Shown in pieces: positions 1 through 9,018 of a stretch of 64,000 bases of DNA. The notes below the pieces were generated by a model that saw only the letters and a list, made by a program, of their open reading frames with translations, searched no databases and was not told the DNA's origin. The stretch lies in NCBI RefSeq assembly GCF_000877395.1, contig NZ_JYFE01000032.1, positions 23,621 through 87,620 of the forward strand, written 5' to 3'. Both the position numbers and the translations under genes were made by a program. Within the stretch, counting starts at the first letter, position 1; each line of letters opens with the position of its first letter. This DNA is from Jannaschia aquimarina. GTDB taxonomy: Bacteria; Pseudomonadota; Alphaproteobacteria; Rhodobacterales; Rhodobacteraceae.

Positions 1-812
1 CGCCATTCGAACGGGATCGAACCCGGCCAGTCGAAACGTGCGATCCGGTTCCGGGAGAGCGGGTTCGCCGCAAGGGCTTTCGCCGCACGGAACGACGCCA
101 CCGCAGCCGTCATCGAATTATGCCACGGGCAGGCATAGGTGTTCATTTCCTCGTCGGTCAGGCGATGATCGGGCAGCAGACGAAGTGCCGGTTTCGTGCG
201 GAAGATCGCGATGCGGTCGATGCGCCGACGCGCGGGCGGCACGAATTCCTCGAACCGCCAGCGCAGACCTCCGTAGAAGTCGAGTTGACGTTCGAGCGTG
301 TGGCCATCGCGTCGGCGGGCGAGCGCGTAATACCCGCTTTCGTCTAGAAAGGCTTCCTCTGGCGTAAGGCCGCCACTCTCGGACAGAGGGCCTTTGGGAT
401 AGAGATCCACGACGAAGGTCAGGACCGCGTCGCGCCGCTCTTCCGCGCAGAACGCCAGGGCTTCCCCGATGCGTCGCGTCTCTGCGAACGGGTAGAACAG
501 GAACTCCGCATTGTAGGTGTAGGCGAGCCATGTGCCCGGAGGCAGTATGTCGATCATCTCGTTCACGCAGACCTCTGCCAGGTCGGCGGGGCGCTGCGCC
601 AAGCGCAGGACATGGGCGCCCTCGGGAAGCCCGCCGAGGCCGGTGCCGACGCCAGGCGGAAGCGCGAGGATCACCGCGCGAAAGCCGATCCCGAGATGAT
701 GGGTCAGACTGCCCTCGATCCCGGCATCATCCTCGCACAGCACGAGGCAGACCGGTCCGGGTCCCAGCAGCCGGACACCGGCCCTGAGGTCGTCGAGAGA
801 GGCGAACTCCAT
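1..812 (-). CDS. Partial glycosyltransferase-like hypothetical protein
   Basis: A minus-strand reading frame opens with ATG at 812 and stays open to the window edge, giving about 270 residues without a stop; the C-terminus is missing. The N-terminal part (VCLVLCEDDAGIEGSL, then HHLGIGFRAVILALP) resembles the start of GT-A-fold glycosyltransferases of the Glyco_tranf_2_4 type, where a short acidic patch precedes a His-His-x-x-x-G-F stretch. Later parts (ETRRIGEALAFC, DFYGGLRWRFEEFVPP, ACPWHNSM) look conserved but I cannot tie them to a named family. It is divergent from miaB, with about 100 bases of shared promoter region. The frame is well supported by length and codon bias; the function is an inference. 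Confidence 0.7.
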   Translation of the reverse strand, partial: MEFASLDDLRAGVRLLGPGPVCLVLCEDDAGIEGSLTHHLGIGFRAVILALPPGVGTGLGGLPEGAHVLRLAQRPADLAEVCVNEMIDILPPGTWLAYTYNAEFLFYPFAETRRIGEALAFCAEERRDAVLTFVVDLYPKGPLSESGGLTPEEAFLDESGYYALARRRDGHTLERQLDFYGGLRWRFEEFVPPARRRIDRIAIFRTKPALRLLPDHRLTDEEMNTYACPWHNSMTAAVASFRAAKALAANPLSRNRIARFDWPGSIPFEW

Positions 813-914
813 GACGGTCGGATTGCCCGCCCCGCGACGCCGGCGCAAGTTGCACCGCTCCCGGCGGTAGGGTAGGGCGCCCAGACCGCTTGGAACCTGT
901 GTCGAGGATGCGTC

Positions 915-2237
915 ATGTCCGCGCCCAAGAAGCTCCACGTCAAGACCTATGGCTGTCAGATGAACGTCTATGACAGCGAGCGCATGGCCGAGGCGATGGG
1001 CGCGCAAGGCTATGTCACGACCGACCGGCCGGAAGATGCGGATCTGATCCTGCTGAACACGTGCCATATCCGAGAGAAGGCTGCCGAGAAGGTCTATTCC
1101 GAGCTCGGACGGCTGAAAGGGCTGAAAGCGAAGAACCCCGACCTGAAGATCGGTGTCGCCGGTTGCGTCGCGCAGGCCGAGGGGGCCGAGATCGTGGCAC
1201 GCCAGCCGGCCGTCGATCTGGTCGTCGGTCCCCAATCGTACCATCGCCTGCCCGATCTGGTCGCCCGCGCCGCGCCCGGTGCACCTGCGCTCGACACCGA
1301 GTTTCCGGACGAGGACAAGTTCGAGCATCTGCCCAAGGCCCGGACGCCGGCTGCCAGACCCACCGCCTTCCTGACCGTGCAGGAGGGATGCGATAAATTC
1401 TGTGCGTTCTGTGTCGTCCCCTATACACGCGGTGCCGAGGTCAGCCGTCCGGTGGCGCGCCTGCTCGACGAGACGCGCGCGCTGGTCGATCGCGGCGTGG
1501 TTGAGGTGACCCTGCTGGGCCAGAATGTGAACGGCTACCACGGCGAGGGGACCGATGGGCGGAGTTGGAGCCTTGCGGACCTGATCCACACCCTCGCTGA
1601 TATCGAGGGCCTGGAGCGGATCCGCTACACCACCAGTCACCCCAACGACATGACCGACGACCTGATCGCTGCCCATGGCGCGCAGCCCAAGCTGATGCCC
1701 TATCTGCACCTCCCGGTGCAGGCGGGCAGCGATCGCGTTTTGAAGGCGATGAACCGCAAGCATTCCGCTGAAAGCTACATCGAGATCATCGACCGGCTAC
1801 GTGCCGTGCGTCCCGATCTGGCCCTGTCGGGCGATTTCATCGTGGGCTTCCCCGGCGAGACGGATGCCGATTTCGAAGAGACTTTGACGCTGGTCGAGCG
1901 GGTCCGCTACGCGCAGGCCTATAGCTTCAAGTATTCCGCTCGCCCCGGCACACCCGCAGCCGAGAGACCAGGTGTCGCAGCCGAGGTGGCGGCAGAGCGG
2001 CTGGCCCGGCTTCAGGCGCTGCTGTCGGCGCAACAGACCGAAGCACAGGAGGCCATGGTCGGGCGCGAGGTCTCTGTCCTGTTCGAGAAAGCAGGCCGGT
2101 TGCCCGGGCAGATGATCGGCAAGTCCGAGCACTTGATGGCGGTGCATGTACCCGCCCCGGACGAGATAAAGGGCCGCATCGCGCGCGTTCGCATAACCGA
2201 GGCCGCGCCACATTCGCTGGCGGGAAACCTGGTCTGA
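915..2237 (+). CDS. miaB: tRNA-2-methylthio-N6-dimethylallyladenosine synthase MiaB
   Basis: This radical-SAM methylthiotransferase adds a methylthio group to N6-isopentenyl-A37 of tRNAs reading UNN codons. The 440-residue product has the family layout: an N-terminal UPF0004 domain with cluster cysteines C14, C50 and C84, a radical-SAM core with the CxxxCxxC motif at C159, C163 and C166 ([10 protein letters not shown]), and a C-terminal TRAM-like region from about residue 375. The opening [19 protein letters not shown] is typical of MiaB rather than of MtaB or RimO. The ATG at 915 follows a weak purine stretch. In many alphaproteobacteria miaB precedes phoH-ybeY-corC-lnt, as it does here with one small gene in between. 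Confidence 0.96.
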   Translation: MSAPKKLHVKTYGCQMNVYDSERMAEAMGAQGYVTTDRPEDADLILLNTCHIREKAAEKVYSELGRLKGLKAKNPDLKIGVAGCVAQAEGAEIVARQPAVDLVVGPQSYHRLPDLVARAAPGAPALDTEFPDEDKFEHLPKARTPAARPTAFLTVQEGCDKFCAFCVVPYTRGAEVSRPVARLLDETRALVDRGVVEVTLLGQNVNGYHGEGTDGRSWSLADLIHTLADIEGLERIRYTTSHPNDMTDDLIAAHGAQPKLMPYLHLPVQAGSDRVLKAMNRKHSAESYIEIIDRLRAVRPDLALSGDFIVGFPGETDADFEETLTLVERVRYAQAYSFKYSARPGTPAAERPGVAAEVAAERLARLQALLSAQQTEAQEAMVGREVSVLFEKAGRLPGQMIGKSEHLMAVHVPAPDEIKGRIARVRITEAAPHSLAGNLV

Positions 2238-2422
2238 GAGCGGATAGGCGCCGAATTTCCTCCCCATGCTGATCAATCCAGGCGTATCGGGCCAATCGTT
2301 TCCAAAACGTGTCCTATCTGCCTAATATCCTTCACATCTTTGTCGGCACTGCTAGTGTCGGTCCATTCGGACGGGGCGTGCAGGCGTTCCGGAGGAGCGT
2401 CACGAGGAAGGATGGACTCATC

Positions 2423-2755
2423 ATGAACAAGGTCATCGCAACGGCTCTGCTCGCCGCTGCCGCAACGGTCGGATCCGCACCCGCCGCCGTCGCGGACCAC
2501 CACGCGTCGGGGCTTCGCCCTGGCGAGCAGATCACGATCAAATGCGCCCGCTACATCGCGCGCTCGGACAGGGTGATCTGGGACAGGCCCATGGCGGTCT
2601 TTCTCGATGATCTGCGGCGTATCGGTTACTCGCCGGAACGGGCGGAGGCGATCGGCAACCGCGTCTGCCGGGACGGTGCGCTCGTGAACAACGCCGAGGG
2701 CCTTGCGGCCACCATGCGCGAGATCTTGCGGACGACGCCCCCGACCGGTCGTTGA
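2423..2755 (+). CDS. Small secreted protein of unknown function
   Basis: The ATG at 2423 is chosen because GAGGAAGG lies about ten bases upstream and the protein then starts directly with a Sec signal peptide (MNKVIATALLAAAATVGSAP, cleavage likely near AVA-DHHA, residues 22-25). The mature part is about 85 residues with two cysteines (CARYIARSD and RVCRDGAL) that could form a disulphide in the periplasm. An in-frame start at 2309 would add a non-conserved extension. I recognise no domain. It sits between miaB and phoH and is followed by a hairpin, so it probably forms its own transcript. Confidence 0.75.
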   Translation: MNKVIATALLAAAATVGSAPAAVADHHASGLRPGEQITIKCARYIARSDRVIWDRPMAVFLDDLRRIGYSPERAEAIGNRVCRDGALVNNAEGLAATMREILRTTPPTGR

Positions 2756-2777
2756 AGGCGCAGATCGCTGAAAGATC

Positions 2778-2808
2778 GGGCCGCGGTGGAAACGTTGCGG
2801 CCCTTGTG
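2778..2808 (+). terminator. Weak intrinsic-terminator-like hairpin
   Basis: GGGCCGC (2778-2784) and GCGGCCC (2797-2803) form a perfect seven-base-pair stem with a 12-base loop, followed by TTGTG rather than a clean T run. It lies 22 bases after the stop of the small secreted protein and about 100 bases before phoH. The stem is clear; termination activity is an inference. Confidence 0.4.
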
Positions 2809-2906
2809 CGTTACGGGGGACCGAAAGGCCCGTCTCGCCGTGCATCGCGGGTTGCGCCCGATCTTCGCCGCAGGCACCCTGACGGCGAACCGCCAAGGAG
2901 ACCTGA

Positions 2907-3911
2907 TTGGCCGACACGACCGATGCCGGGACACGGCTGGACCTGCCCGACAACCGCCTGATGATCGAGTTGACGGGGCCCCACGGCGCGCATCTTGCTC
3001 AGATCGAGCAGTTGATGGGCGTTCAGATCGCGCAACGTGGAAATGCGCTGACGGTTCACGGCGAGGCGGCGCCCGAGGCGACCAGGGTGCTCGGCGCGCT
3101 CTATGCGCGTCTCGAGTCCGGAAAAGAGGTGGACATGGGGGCAATCGACGCATTGATCCGTCTTCGTGAAGACGACGGAGAGGCGCGCGACGGCGACCAG
3201 ACGGAGATGTTCCCCGGCCCGTCGCTCGAAATCCGCACCCGCAAGAAGACGATGGAGCCGCGGACCGAGGCTCAGAAGGCCTACACGCGGGCGCTCCTCG
3301 AGAACGAGTTGACCTTCGGCATCGGCCCTGCCGGGACGGGAAAGACGTACATCGCGGTCGCCGTCGCTGTGTCGAAATTCATCGCAGGAGAGGTCGACCG
3401 CATCATCCTGACCCGACCGGCCGTGGAGGCCGGCGAGAAGCTGGGCTTTCTGCCGGGAACGCAGGATGAGAAGGTCGATCCCTACATGCAGCCGCTCTAC
3501 GATGCGCTGAACGACTTTCTGCCGGGCAAGCAATTGGCCAAGCTCCGCGAGGAAAAGCGTGTCGAGATCGCGCCGCTGGCCTTCATGCGCGGCCGGACGC
3601 TGTCGAATGCCTTCGTGATCCTGGACGAGGCGCAGAACGCGACGACGATGCAGATGAAGATGTTCCTCACCCGTCTTGGGCAGGGGAGCCGAATGGCCAT
3701 CACCGGGGACCGCAGCCAGGTGGATTTGCCGCGCGGCGTCAGGTCCGGTCTGCGTGATGCCGAAGACATCCTGAATGGCGTGGGCGGAATCAGCTTCAAT
3801 TACTTCACCGCGACCGACGTCGTCCGACATCCGCTCGTGGCGGCGATCATCGAGGCCTACGATGCCGATGATGCGCGGCGAGAGGCACGGCGTGCAGCCG
3901 ACCCTGCCTAG
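2907..3911 (+). CDS. phoH: PhoH family ATPase (YbeZ-like)
   Basis: This cytoplasmic P-loop ATPase/putative RNA helicase-like protein is encoded with YbeY, with which it is thought to work in rRNA maturation. The start is a TTG at 2907 placed six bases after a perfect AAGGAG; no ATG fits the conserved N-terminus. The 334-residue product has an N-terminal KH-like region (residues 15-70), Walker A GPAGTGKT at 140-147 and Walker B with ILDEAQN near 238-244. Length fits the family. A short membrane protein gene lies between it and ybeY. The stop is followed by 111 bases before the next start. Confidence 0.95.
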   Translation: MADTTDAGTRLDLPDNRLMIELTGPHGAHLAQIEQLMGVQIAQRGNALTVHGEAAPEATRVLGALYARLESGKEVDMGAIDALIRLREDDGEARDGDQTEMFPGPSLEIRTRKKTMEPRTEAQKAYTRALLENELTFGIGPAGTGKTYIAVAVAVSKFIAGEVDRIILTRPAVEAGEKLGFLPGTQDEKVDPYMQPLYDALNDFLPGKQLAKLREEKRVEIAPLAFMRGRTLSNAFVILDEAQNATTMQMKMFLTRLGQGSRMAITGDRSQVDLPRGVRSGLRDAEDILNGVGGISFNYFTATDVVRHPLVAAIIEAYDADDARREARRAADPA

Positions 3912-4022
3912 TTTCGCCGCCAGCGCCGGCTCGGTGCAGGTGACGGGAGACGGGAAGACAGAGTGCCGTTGCGCTCTGGGCTGGTGGGAGGTTGAACGCG
4001 CGAAAGCTGAGGATGTGCTCCG

Positions 4023-4385
4023 ATGAATGTCGCGCTCACCGCGGGTCTTCTGACGCTGCTCTGGGCGATTGTGCATCTCTTCCTCGGCGGGCGAGAAGTG
4101 GCGCGACCTCTCCGGGAGGCCATCGATCTGCCCGAGCTGGTGCGTGCGACGGCCTGGATGTGTTGGCACATGGTAACGGCGACGCTGTTTCTCGTGGCGG
4201 CGCTTTTCCTCGTCGGAGGCTGGGCCGATCGTCCGGATCTCGTTGTCGCGGCCACGCTCTTGTCCGCGGGCATCGCGGTGGCCGGGATCCTGGCCGCTCC
4301 AGCCTTGGGGGTGAGCTACCGGACGCTGCCGCAGGGCTGGCTTTTTGTTCCTGTTTCAGGTCTCGGTCTATGGGCGATGTATTGA
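4023..4385 (+). CDS. Small four-helix membrane protein of unknown function
   Basis: The 120-residue product is largely hydrophobic, with likely membrane helices near residues 2-20, 45-65, 72-92 and 99-118 and a short loop (REVARPLREAIDLPEL) between the first two. It has no recognised motif. Its end overlaps the ybeY start by 16 bases, so it is probably translated in the same operon as phoH and ybeY. The start at 4023 directly follows GAGGATGTGCTCCG, which supplies a purine-rich site. Proteins like this are known in Rhodobacterales only as hypothetical. Confidence 0.7.
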   Translation: MNVALTAGLLTLLWAIVHLFLGGREVARPLREAIDLPELVRATAWMCWHMVTATLFLVAALFLVGGWADRPDLVVAATLLSAGIAVAGILAAPALGVSYRTLPQGWLFVPVSGLGLWAMY

Positions 4386-4864
4386 TCGATGTGATCGTGG
4401 AGGATGACCGCTGGGTCGGACTTCAGGCCCTCGCCGACAGCGCCGTTCCGGCAGCACTTGGCGATCGGGGCGTGTCGGGCGAAGTCGTCGTGCTTGGCTG
4501 CGACGATACGCGGATCGCGGCGCTGAACGCCGATTTCCGCGGCAAATCCCGTCCTACCAACGTCCTGTCCTGGCCGTCGGCCGAGCGCGATCCGGGCTCG
4601 ATCCCCGACGAGGAGGAACTCGGAGACATCGCGATCTCCTATGACACCTGCGCGCGGGAAGCCGCCGAGCAGGGCAAGGCATTCGACGAGCACGTGATCC
4701 ATCTTCTGATCCACGCGACCCTGCATTTGCTGGGCCACGATCACCAGAACGAGGCGGAAGCGTCGCGAATGGAAACGATTGAACGGAACGTGATGGCCTC
4801 TCTGGGGCTTCCCGATCCATATCGGGACGATATATTGCATGGGCCCTGTCTCGGGCCGGATTAA
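4370..4864 (+). CDS. ybeY: Endoribonuclease / rRNA maturation factor YbeY
   Basis: YbeY is a zinc-dependent single-strand endoribonuclease involved in 16S rRNA 3' end maturation and 70S quality control. The 164-residue product carries the diagnostic HxxxHxxxxxH zinc motif at H115, H119 and H125 within HLLIHATLHLLGHDH. It also has the conserved NADFRGKSRPTNVLSWP segment (residues 53-69) and the ELGDIAIS segment (83-90). The ATG at 4370 lies inside the end of the preceding membrane-protein gene, so translational coupling is likely. The frame is open further upstream to 3992, but that extension has no conserved residues. It is followed immediately by the corC-type gene. Confidence 0.96.
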   Translation: MGDVLIDVIVEDDRWVGLQALADSAVPAALGDRGVSGEVVVLGCDDTRIAALNADFRGKSRPTNVLSWPSAERDPGSIPDEEELGDIAISYDTCAREAAEQGKAFDEHVIHLLIHATLHLLGHDHQNEAEASRMETIERNVMASLGLPDPYRDDILHGPCLGPD

Positions 4865-5779
4865 ATGGAGGCCCCGCACAGGGGCGGAATTGGAGAGATG
4901 GACGGATCGTCTAGCGCCGCGCCCGGCGCGCAAGAAAGTGACACGAGTGATGCGGCGACCATACGGTCCCGCCCCGGTTTTCTGGCCCGGCTCTTCGGGC
5001 CGCCCGACGAGGCGGAGACGCCCGAGGCGAAGGCGGGTCCGGCACACAGCTTGATGAACCTGAGGCTCAAGCGGCTGGACGACGTCCTCGTGCCGCGGGC
5101 CGAGGTCGTCGCTGTTCCGGTCGATATCGAGCTGCATGATCTGATCGACAGGTTTCGGTCGTCCGGAAATACCCGGATCCCCGTCTTCGAGACCACCCTG
5201 GACGAGCCATTGGGTATGATCCACCTCAAGGATCTCGCTCTGAATCATGGCTTCAATGGTGACCGTGGCAAGCCGCTGGACCTCCGGTCGCTGTTGCGGC
5301 CTTTGATCTACGCCCCACCTTCGATGCCGATCGGCGTCCTGCTCACCAAGATGCAGACTCAGCGGATTCACATGGCGCTGGTGATCGACGAATATGGCGG
5401 TGTCGACGGGTTGGTCACGCTGGAGGACCTGATCGAGCAGGTCATCGGCGAGATCGAGGATGAACACGATCAGGACGAGGGCCGGTATTGGCGGCAAGAG
5501 AAGTCGGGTTGCTACCTGGCCCTTGCCCGCACGCCCCTCGAAGAATTCGAGGCGGAAATCGGCCGCAAGCTGACCGAGGATGGCGAAGAGGAAGAGATCG
5601 ACACGCTGGGAGGGCTCGTGTTCATGCTGGCCGGCCGGGTTCCGGCGCGCGGTGAGGTGATCCCCCATCCCGACGGTATCGAGATCGAGGTGGTCGACGC
5701 CGATCCCCGGCGGATCAAGCGGTTGCGGGTCCGCATGCCCGAGGGCGGCTGGAACGGCTCGCAAAGCCCCGCCGCCTGA
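4865..5779 (+). CDS. CorC/HlyC-type CBS-pair transporter-associated protein
   Basis: This 304-residue cytoplasmic protein has a variable N-terminus (about 60 residues), a tandem CBS pair (about residues 75-200: VLVPRAEVVAVPVD, TRIPVFETTLDE, LVIDEYGGVDGLVTLEDLIEQVIGEI) and a C-terminal CorC_HlyC domain (about 215-300). Such proteins are linked to magnesium/cobalt efflux or membrane stress; the family is often misnamed hemolysin. There is no DUF21 membrane part, matching the short CorC form found between ybeY and lnt in many Gram-negatives. ATG 4865 abuts the ybeY stop; an alternative ATG at 4898 has GGAGAG in front but too close for ideal spacing. Confidence 0.92.
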   Translation: MEAPHRGGIGEMDGSSSAAPGAQESDTSDAATIRSRPGFLARLFGPPDEAETPEAKAGPAHSLMNLRLKRLDDVLVPRAEVVAVPVDIELHDLIDRFRSSGNTRIPVFETTLDEPLGMIHLKDLALNHGFNGDRGKPLDLRSLLRPLIYAPPSMPIGVLLTKMQTQRIHMALVIDEYGGVDGLVTLEDLIEQVIGEIEDEHDQDEGRYWRQEKSGCYLALARTPLEEFEAEIGRKLTEDGEEEEIDTLGGLVFMLAGRVPARGEVIPHPDGIEIEVVDADPRRIKRLRVRMPEGGWNGSQSPAA

Positions 5780-5865
5780 TGCGCCGTTGGACGCGGCCAC
5801 GCGCCGCGCCAACCTCACCGGCCGCGCAGCCTCCACAGGCGGCCTACTCGGAAAGGAATGGAGCC

Positions 5866-7350
5866 TTGGACTGGCCCATCCGCATGCCGTCGCGGCAGAC
5901 GCCATGGCGGGATACCCTCGTCGGGCTGGTTCTCTTGCCCATCGCGGGAGTTCTGGCAGCCTTGGGGCAGGCACCCTGGTCCCTCTGGTGGGTCGCGCTG
6001 ATCGGCTGGGCCCTGGGTCTTGCCGTCATTGCGCGCAGCCCCGCTCCCACCTTGGCGGCCTGGGCGATGGGCGTCGTTCACTTCGCCGTGGCGCTGCATT
6101 GGCTCACCGAGCCGTTTCAGGTCGATGCCGCCGCGACGGGCTGGCTGGCGATCCCGGCGATCGCGGGCGCGGCGGGCGGTCTTTCGATATTTTGGGCGGT
6201 CGGCGCGTTCTTCGGCGTCCGGCTGGGTGGGCCGGTCGGGATCGCCGTGGGTGTCGCGGTGGGCGAGCTGGCGCGAAGCTGGCTCTTCACCGGCTTTCCT
6301 TGGGCTCTTCCCGGGCATGTGCTGATCGACAGCGCTGCCCTGCCGGCTGCATCCTGGGGCGGAGCTCACCTTTTGGGCCTGTTCGTCCTGGTCGGGGCGG
6401 GCGCGGTCGCCACGTTGCGGCTGACGGGTTTGGTCTGCGGCGTCATGCTCTGGGCGGCGCCCTTCGGCATCGCCGCGACCCTTCCGCCGGCACCGCACAT
6501 CGCCCCCGACGCTGCGGTCATCCGACTGATCCAGCCGAACGCTCCACAGCACTTGAAATGGGATCCCGACTGGGTCGGCATCTTCTGGCGCCGCGCGCTT
6601 GAACTGACCGCAGCGGAGGGGGATGTGGACGCCGTCCTCTGGCCGGAGACGACGCTGCCCAGTCTGCTGGAGAACTCGGAGGACCTGCGCCCCATGATCG
6701 CGCGCGCGGCGACCGTCCCGGCGATCCTGGGCGTCCAGCGCTACGACGACCATGGGCACCCCCGGAACGGAGCCGTCCTGTTGGACCGTCAGGGCGACGT
6801 CACGGCCCTCTATGACAAGCATCGGCTCGTCCCTTTCGGAGAATATCTACCGCTGCCCGGACTCTTTCGTGCCATCGGCATCGGGCCGTTGGCGGCGCAA
6901 ATGGCGGGAACCTATGCGCCGGGAGACGGACCCGCGCTCTTCGAGCTTCCGGGGATTGGTCCAGTCCAGCCGCTCATCTGCTACGAGGCGATCTTTCCGC
7001 AGGATCTCCATCGGGTGCCCCGTCCGCGCGTGATCCTGCACCTGACCAATGACGCATGGTTCGGAGACGGGGCGGGGCCCCAGCAACATCTGGCGCTCGC
7101 TCGGCTGCGCGCGGCAGAACACGGTCTGCCGGTCCTTCGGGCTGCGAATACGGGGATCTCTGCCTCGATCGACGCGCGTGGCGCCGTTCTGGCGGCCCTT
7201 CCGCTGAACGAGGCGGGCAAGCTGGACGTCGCTCTCCCGTCTGCGCTGCCATCGACGCCCTACGCGAAGACCGGCGATCTGACGGCGCTTCTGTTGCTCC
7301 TGGCGCTCGCCACGGCGCTTTTCGCGCGGCGCCCGTCCGAGATGGGTTGA
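5866..7350 (+). CDS. lnt: Apolipoprotein N-acyltransferase Lnt
   Basis: Lnt is an inner-membrane enzyme that adds the third acyl chain to the N-terminal cysteine of lipoproteins. The product has six or more N-terminal membrane helices and a C-terminal nitrilase-like periplasmic domain. The Glu-Lys-Cys catalytic elements are visible as [24 protein letters not shown] and [10 protein letters not shown] chose TTG 5866 because GAAAGGA lies nine bases upstream and it leaves about 494 residues. An ATG at 5779 overlaps the corC stop (TGATG) and would add 29 Pro/Ala/Arg-rich residues, so the start is uncertain. The substrates fit the several lipoproteins encoded in this window. Confidence 0.95.
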   Translation: MDWPIRMPSRQTPWRDTLVGLVLLPIAGVLAALGQAPWSLWWVALIGWALGLAVIARSPAPTLAAWAMGVVHFAVALHWLTEPFQVDAAATGWLAIPAIAGAAGGLSIFWAVGAFFGVRLGGPVGIAVGVAVGELARSWLFTGFPWALPGHVLIDSAALPAASWGGAHLLGLFVLVGAGAVATLRLTGLVCGVMLWAAPFGIAATLPPAPHIAPDAAVIRLIQPNAPQHLKWDPDWVGIFWRRALELTAAEGDVDAVLWPETTLPSLLENSEDLRPMIARAATVPAILGVQRYDDHGHPRNGAVLLDRQGDVTALYDKHRLVPFGEYLPLPGLFRAIGIGPLAAQMAGTYAPGDGPALFELPGIGPVQPLICYEAIFPQDLHRVPRPRVILHLTNDAWFGDGAGPQQHLALARLRAAEHGLPVLRAANTGISASIDARGAVLAALPLNEAGKLDVALPSALPSTPYAKTGDLTALLLLLALATALFARRPSEMG

Positions 7351-7385
7351 GGCCAGGCTCATTCACCCGTACCGCTGCGGTTCAG

Positions 7386-7432
7386 CGTCCCAACGGCTTC
7401 CTGACGGGACGGTTAGCAACTCTATCGGAGCG
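7386..7432 (+). promoter_or_regulatory. SAM/SAH riboswitch controlling metK translation
   Basis: The leader has a perfect six-base-pair stem CGTCCC (7386-7391) with GGGACG (7406-7411). Its loop starts with AACGGCTTCCTG, which matches from memory the conserved core of the SAM/SAH riboswitch class found in Rhodobacterales. After a linker, CGGAGC (7426-7431) supplies the metK ribosome binding site, and its GGAG can pair with CTTCC in the loop (7397-7401), forming the class-defining H-type pseudoknot. SAM or SAH binding would therefore hide the ribosome site five bases before the ATG at 7436. The match is by eye; a covariance-model search would settle it. Confidence 0.9.
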
Positions 7433-7435
7433 CCC

Positions 7436-8620
7436 ATGAGCAGTCGCCAGAACTACGCCTTCACCTCGGAATCCGTGTCCGAGGGCCACCCCGACAAGGT
7501 CTGCGACCGCATCTCGGACGCCGTGCTTGACGCACTCCTGACCGAAGAGCCGGAGGCCCGTGTCGCCTGCGAGACCTTCGCGACGACCAACTGCGTCGTC
7601 ATCGGCGGAGAGATCGGTCTGGCGGACCAGTCCAGTCTCGGCCGGATGATGGATCGCATCGACGCCATCACCCGCGATTGCATCAAGGATATCGGCTACC
7701 GTCAGGACAAATTTCATTACGAAACGTGCGACGTGACGAACCTGCTCCACGAGCAGTCTGCCCATATCGCCCAGGGGGTGGACGCGACCAACGAGAAAGA
7801 GGAGGGGGCGGGAGATCAGGGTATCATGTTCGGCTATGCCGTCGACGAGACGCCTGAGCTGATGCCGGCCCCGATCCTCTATGCCCACGCGATCCTGCGC
7901 CGGCTCGCAGAGGTCCGGAAGTCCGGCGAAGCGCCCCAACTCGGCCCCGATGCGAAGTCGCAGCTGACCGTCCGCTACGAGGACGGGCGCCCGGTCGGCG
8001 TCTCGTCCATAGTGGTCTCGACGCAGCATCTGGACGAAGACATGACCTCCGACGACGTGCGGGCGCTTATCACGCCCTACATATCGGAAGTTCTGCCGGA
8101 CGGATGGCTGTCGTCCGAGACGGAATGGTGGGTCAACCCCACGGGCAAGTTCGTCATCGGGGGGCCTGACGGGGATGCCGGACTGACCGGGCGCAAGATC
8201 ATCGTCGACACCTACGGCGGAGCCGCGCCCCACGGGGGCGGGGCCTTTTCGGGCAAGGATCCCACGAAGGTTGACCGGTCGGCCGCCTATGCCGCCCGTT
8301 ATCTGGCAAAGAACGTGGTCGCCTCCGGGGTCGCGAAGCGCTGTACGCTACAGCTGTCCTACGCGATCGGAGTCGCCCGACCGCTGTCGATCTACGTGGA
8401 TACCCACGGCACCGGCGAAGCCCATGAGAGCGAGATCGAACGGGCGGTCGCCGAATGCATGGATCTTACGCCGCGCGGCATCCGAGAGCATCTGAACCTC
8501 AATCGCCCGATCTATCAGCGCACCGCGGCCTACGGTCATTTTGGACGTGAGCCCGATGCCGATGGGGGCTTCTCCTGGGAGAAGGCGGACCTGGCTGAAG
8601 CACTTCGCAAGTCCATTTAG
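7436..8620 (+). CDS. metK: S-adenosylmethionine synthase
   Basis: MetK makes S-adenosylmethionine from methionine and ATP in the cytoplasm. The 394-residue product has the N-terminal [20 protein letters not shown] motif, the [12 protein letters not shown] signature and the glycine-rich [19 protein letters not shown] loop. The alphaproteobacterial form carries inserts (for example [16 protein letters not shown]), as seen here. Its start codon sits just behind the riboswitch ribosome site, so translation is probably repressed when SAM is abundant. It is followed by a 46-aa ORF and a strong terminator, which probably ends the metK transcript. Confidence 0.98.
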   Translation: MSSRQNYAFTSESVSEGHPDKVCDRISDAVLDALLTEEPEARVACETFATTNCVVIGGEIGLADQSSLGRMMDRIDAITRDCIKDIGYRQDKFHYETCDVTNLLHEQSAHIAQGVDATNEKEEGAGDQGIMFGYAVDETPELMPAPILYAHAILRRLAEVRKSGEAPQLGPDAKSQLTVRYEDGRPVGVSSIVVSTQHLDEDMTSDDVRALITPYISEVLPDGWLSSETEWWVNPTGKFVIGGPDGDAGLTGRKIIVDTYGGAAPHGGGAFSGKDPTKVDRSAAYAARYLAKNVVASGVAKRCTLQLSYAIGVARPLSIYVDTHGTGEAHESEIERAVAECMDLTPRGIREHLNLNRPIYQRTAAYGHFGREPDADGGFSWEKADLAEALRKSI

Positions 8621-8711
8621 TCGGCGGGGCGATGCAACTTTTTGCCGCCCCCGCGACTTTACGGGTTGAAGCCTGTGGTTCCGGGGGCCACTTTATTGGC
8701 AGGAGGACGCC

Positions 8712-8852
8712 ATGGCCGGTAAGCGTGGACCCATTGCGAAGATGATAGACGCCATCAAGGATGGTGTGTCCGACGTGCTTGACAGCATCAGCCCCGAGCC
8801 CGAGCGTATCCCGATCCCCGTCCGGAAAGATGATCGGGGCTTCCGCCGGTGA
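8712..8852 (+). CDS. 46-residue small protein downstream of metK
   Basis: A 47-codon frame starts with ATG at 8712 behind a strong AGGAGG (8701-8706, five to six bases before the start) and ends with TGA at 8850-8852. The product is basic at both ends (MAGKRGPIAKMI and VRKDDRGFRR) with an amphipathic middle (DAIKDGVSDVLDSI) and a proline-rich stretch (PEPERIPIPV). It has no signal peptide, membrane helix or known motif. It lies 91 bases after metK and about 30 bases before a strong terminator, so it could share the riboswitch-controlled transcript. The strong ribosome site is the best evidence that it is translated. Confidence 0.6.
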   Translation: MAGKRGPIAKMIDAIKDGVSDVLDSISPEPERIPIPVRKDDRGFRR

Positions 8853-8884
8853 CCGGCCCCTGACCTCGAAGAGACGCATCGGGA

Positions 8885-8910
8885 GGCGCCCGTCGGGGCG
8901 CCTTTTTTTT
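8885..8910 (+). terminator. Strong intrinsic terminator after metK and the small ORF
   Basis: GGCGCCC and GGGCGCC form a stem at 8885-8902 with a GTCG loop, followed by eight consecutive T (8903-8910). It is placed 33 bases after the 46-aa ORF. Confidence 0.92.
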
Positions 8911-9018
8911 GTCTAAAATCAGTTCTCTGGCACCGCGAAGCTTGTGAAGGAGCACGCGACGCGCACCCTACAGTAAGCGGGCCAAAGCACCACCGCCCCG
9001 GCAGAGACGTACCCGATG

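Noticed and set aside
8..28. GGTTCGATCCCG on the minus strand looks like a tRNA T-loop
   Set aside because: No cloverleaf forms around it, and it lies inside a continuous coding frame where it reads WPGSIPF.
3992..4864. 290-codon frame that extends ybeY upstream
   Set aside because: The first 126 codons run through the membrane-protein gene in another frame and have no conservation; YbeY starts at 4370.
8630..8665. GC-rich weak hairpin directly after metK with a TTTTT in the loop
   Set aside because: The arms (GGGGCG and CGCCCC) pair only over six bases and the T run is in the loop, so it is not a convincing terminator.
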